Of a DNA stretch of 7,083 nucleotides, positions 5,081 through 7,083 are shown one piece after another (within the stretch, counting starts at the first letter, position 1; the number at the start of each line of letters is the position of its first letter). The translations under genes and the position numbers were made by a program. Under the pieces are notes generated by a model. That model worked only from the letters and a program-made list of their open reading frames with translations, ran no database searches and was not told the origin of the DNA. The stretch is from Actinomycetes bacterium (GTDB taxonomy: Bacteria; Actinomycetota; Actinomycetes; Propionibacteriales; Propionibacteriaceae). Where the stretch lies: the NCBI GenBank assembly GCA_023412435.1, contig JAEYNS010000138.1, positions 1 through 7,083 on the forward strand, written 5' to 3'.

Positions 5081-5913
5081 CGCGCAGCCGCCTGCCGGTA
5101 GAAGTCCTCCACGGTGGGCAGTCGGTCACCGGGCTCGACGAGATCGAGGCGGGCGGTGGCGACCAGGCCCTTGGTGTAGGGGTGCCGCGGGTCGGCGAAC
5201 AGCTGGTCGCGCGGCCCGGACTCGACCACCCTGCCGTCGAGCATCACCAGGACGTGGTCGCAGACCTGCGAGACCACCGCCAGGTCGTGACTGATGAACA
5301 GGCAGGCCGCCCCCTCCTCGGTGAGGACCCGGTCGAGCAGCTCGAGCACCCTGGCCTGGACCGTCACGTCGAGGGCGGTGGTCGGCTCGTCGCAGATCAC
5401 CAGATCGGGGCCGTTGATCAACGCCATCGCCAGCACCACCCGCTGCCGCTGGCCGCCCGAGAGCTGGTGCGGGTAGGCGTCGGCGACCCGCTCAGGGTCG
5501 GGCAGGCCCACCGCGTCCAGCATCGGCAGCACCCGGTCCCTCGCCGGGTCGCCGGCGTCGCCGCGGTGCAGCACGAACGCCTCGGCCACCTGCCGACCCA
5601 CCTTCATCGTCGGGTCGAGGGCTGTCATCGGCTCCTGGAAGACCATGCTCATCGCCTTGCCCCGCAACGCCGCCAGCTCGCGCTCCCGGCGTCCCAGCAG
5701 CTCCTGCCCGCGCCACCGGATCGAGCCGGACGCGTAGGCGTTCTCCGGCAGCAGGCCCATGATCGCCAGCGCCGTCACCGTCTTGCCGGAGCCGGACTCG
5801 CCGATGATGCCCAGCCGCTCGCCCTGGTTCAGGACGAGGCCCACCCCGTCGAGCGCCCTGACCCGCCGTCGCCCGAAGTCCACGGTGAGGTCGGTGACCT
5901 CGAGCATGCTCAT
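5077..5913 (-). CDS. Peptide-type ABC importer ATP-binding protein (OppD/DppD-like)
   Basis: This is a 278-residue ATPase, the second nucleotide-binding subunit of the importer. It shows Walker A GESGSGKT (38-45), Q-loop [12 protein letters not shown] (90-101, typical of the D subunit), signature LSGGQRQR (151-158), Walker B LVICDE (171-176), D-loop TALD (179-182), switch His209 in SHD, and the PHPYTKGL-like stretch RHPYTKGL (243-250). The ATG at 5913 overlaps the permease C stop as ATGA. GGGAGG on the minus strand (5926-5921) is seven bases from it, which supports this start; ATG 5907, two codons in, is the alternative. The frame is open far upstream, but that part is the shadow of permease C. 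Many OppD/DppD proteins are about 320-340 residues with a C-terminal Cys-containing segment. That segment is absent here, and the tail after residue 250 contains no cysteine. Confidence 0.93.
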   Translation of the reverse strand: MSMLEVTDLTVDFGRRRVRALDGVGLVLNQGERLGIIGESGSGKTVTALAIMGLLPENAYASGSIRWRGQELLGRRERELAALRGKAMSMVFQEPMTALDPTMKVGRQVAEAFVLHRGDAGDPARDRVLPMLDAVGLPDPERVADAYPHQLSGGQRQRVVLAMALINGPDLVICDEPTTALDVTVQARVLELLDRVLTEEGAACLFISHDLAVVSQVCDHVLVMLDGRVVESGPRDQLFADPRHPYTKGLVATARLDLVEPGDRLPTVEDFYRQAAAR

Positions 5914-6725
5914 CCGACCTCCTCCCGCAGCCTCGGATCGAGGTAGTCGCGCAGCCCGTCGCCCAGCAGGTTGAAGCCGAGGACGGCCAGGGCGATCGCC
6001 AGGCCCGGCCAGAGCGCCTGCAGCGGGGCCACGAACAGGAACTGCTGGGCATCGCGCAGCATGGTGCCCCAGGTCGGGGTGGGACGGGGCGTCCCGAGCC
6101 CGAGGTAGCTCAGCGCCGCCTCGGCCAGGATCGCCATAGCGAAGGCCACCGAGGCCTGGACGCCGGCCAGCGGGGCGATGTTCGGCAGCACGTGGCGGCC
6201 GGCGATCCCTCGCCAGCTGGTGCCGGACGCCCGCGCGGCCAATACGAAGTCGCTGGCCATCACCTGCAGGGTGCCTGCCCTCGCCACCCTGGCAAAGGCG
6301 GGGACCGTGGCCACGCCGATCGCCACCATGGCGGTGACCGTCGAAGCGCCGAACCCGGCAGCGAGCAGGATCGCCAGCAACAGGGCAGGGAAGGCATAGA
6401 CCACGTCGGCGGTCCGCATCACCACTTCCGAGACCCAGCCACCGGCCTGGCCTGCCAGCATGCCGAGCGGCACGCCGAGGACCACCGCCAGGCTCACCGA
6501 GATGATGCCGACCAGCAGGCACATCCGTGCTCCCACCAGCAGTTGGCTGGCGATGTCGATCCCGAAGCCATCGGTGCCCAGCACATGGGGCCAGGCGGCC
6601 GGCAGCAACCGGTCCTCCGGCACCACCCGGATCGGGTCGAACGGCGTCCAGAAGATCGACACCACGGCGGCCAGCACCACAAGCGCCACGAGGGTGGCGC
6701 CCAGAACCAGCTGGAAGCGCTTCAT
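5910..6725 (-). CDS. Peptide-type ABC importer permease (DppC/OppC-like)
   Basis: This is a 271-residue inner-membrane permease, one of the two that form the translocation path. An N-terminal helix (about 6-26) precedes the extracytoplasmic segment with HVLGTDGFGIDI (47-58), the conserved LGTD block of DppC/OppC. Further helices lie at about 68-92, 110-135, 190-210 and 235-255. The cytosolic EAA loop, which docks on the ATPases, is at 162-182: LAARASG followed by HVLPN. LSYLGLG (205-211) and the PTWGTML block (217-223) are also typical. The ATG at 6725 overlaps the permease B stop as ATGA, with GAGGTGA upstream as ribosome binding site. The substrate could be a di- or oligopeptide, nickel or another small ligand; permease sequence alone does not decide. 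Confidence 0.94.
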   Translation of the reverse strand: MKRFQLVLGATLVALVVLAAVVSIFWTPFDPIRVVPEDRLLPAAWPHVLGTDGFGIDIASQLLVGARMCLLVGIISVSLAVVLGVPLGMLAGQAGGWVSEVVMRTADVVYAFPALLLAILLAAGFGASTVTAMVAIGVATVPAFARVARAGTLQVMASDFVLAARASGTSWRGIAGRHVLPNIAPLAGVQASVAFAMAILAEAALSYLGLGTPRPTPTWGTMLRDAQQFLFVAPLQALWPGLAIALAVLGFNLLGDGLRDYLDPRLREEVG

Positions 6726-7083
6726 CCGATCTCACCTCTAGCGCGCTGCCGCGGGTCGATCAACAGGTAGGCGACGTCGACCAGGGCATTGATCACCAGG
6801 ACGGCGAGCACCAGGAACATCACGGTCCCCTGGATCACGAACAGGTCGCGCTGGGCCACCGCGGTCAGCAGCAGCCTTCCCAGCCCGGGCAGGGTGAAGA
6901 CCTGTTCGACCACGATCGCGCCCACCAGCACCGCCGACAACTGCAGCCCGACGACTGTCACCAGCGAGACCGCGGCGTTGCGCACCCCGTGCCGCAGCAG
7001 GGCAGCGGTGGGCGTCCAGCCGATCGCCCGGGCGGTGCGGTAGTAGTCCTCGTTGAGCACCTCGACGAAGGCCGAGCGGACGT
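6722..7083 (-). CDS. Peptide-type ABC importer permease (DppB/OppB-like), N-terminus cut by window edge
   Basis: The gene enters from the right edge and ends at TGA (6724-6722), giving the last 119 complete codons of a protein normally about 300-340 residues. The visible part starts inside the cytosolic EAA loop (VRSAFVEVLNEDYYRTARAIG, broken here as VRSAFVEVL then NEDYYRTARAIGW). A helix around VGLQLSAVLVGAIVVEQVF, the block TLPGLGRLL, AQRDLFVIQG, and a last helix ending at LLIDPRQR follow. These blocks are diagnostic of the B permease. A GTG at 7060 is in frame but is not the start, because the conserved loop continues upstream of it. This is the first gene of the operon seen here; the promoter and probably the substrate-binding protein lie outside the window. 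Confidence 0.93.
   Translation of the reverse strand, partial: VRSAFVEVLNEDYYRTARAIGWTPTAALLRHGVRNAAVSLVTVVGLQLSAVLVGAIVVEQVFTLPGLGRLLLTAVAQRDLFVIQGTVMFLVLAVLVINALVDVAYLLIDPRQRARGEIG

Noticed and set aside
3761..5101. A 446-codon plus-strand open frame spanning hisN, the convergent junction and the F ATPase.
   Set aside because: It crosses two well-supported genes in wrong frames and the stem-loop junction; the composition is that of a shadow.
5914..6735. Upstream in-frame extension of the OppD-like gene by 274 codons.
   Set aside because: It is the shadow frame of the well-supported permease C; a proper ribosome binding site and ATGA overlap place the start at 5913.

Overview
The window is a compact, very high-GC stretch of actinobacterial chromosome. 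Nearly every base lies in a gene, third codon positions are mostly G or C, and GTG and TTG starts occur beside ATG. The order SRAP protein <-> (doxX) - aroA - rsgA - hisN resembles the aroA/rsgA neighbourhood I recall from Mycobacterium (a divergent SRAP gene next to aroA and rsgA) and from other actinobacteria where hisN is close by. I cannot name a genus with confidence. I see no mobile element, phage gene, CRISPR array, rRNA or tRNA, and no gene-free stretch longer than 84 bases.

Layout. (1) 1-516, minus strand: the N-terminal 172 residues of an SOS-response-associated (YedK/HMCES-type) DNA-protein crosslink protein, cut by the window edge. (2) 517-600: a short divergent promoter region. 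(3) 601-3451, plus strand: a coupled operon of a DoxX-family membrane protein, AroA (EPSP synthase) and RsgA (30S-maturation GTPase). (4) 3462-4259, plus strand: HisN-type histidinol-phosphate phosphatase, apparently with its own leaderless promoter overlapping the rsgA stop codon. (5) 4260-4297: a convergent junction with an inverted repeat that contains both stop codons. (6) 4298-7083, minus strand: a Dpp/Opp-type ABC importer operon read right to left as permease B (cut at the edge), permease C, ATPase D and ATPase F. Each junction is a 4-base start/stop overlap. The substrate-binding protein is not in the window and presumably lies beyond the right edge.

How the genes work together. The plus-strand genes are housekeeping: the sixth step of the shikimate pathway (AroA), ribosome small-subunit maturation (RsgA) and a histidine biosynthesis step (HisN). 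The membrane protein (DoxX) has no proven partner here. The minus-strand cluster forms one inner-membrane importer with two different permeases and two different ATPases. Nothing in the sequence fixes its substrate.

I found no convincing new biological system. The most interesting details are: three genes with a TANNNT-like element 12-13 bases upstream of ATG (leaderless architecture); two mutually exclusive hairpins at the start of aroA; unusual residues in a highly conserved AroA active-site loop; and a symmetric bidirectional terminator-like repeat between hisN and the transporter.
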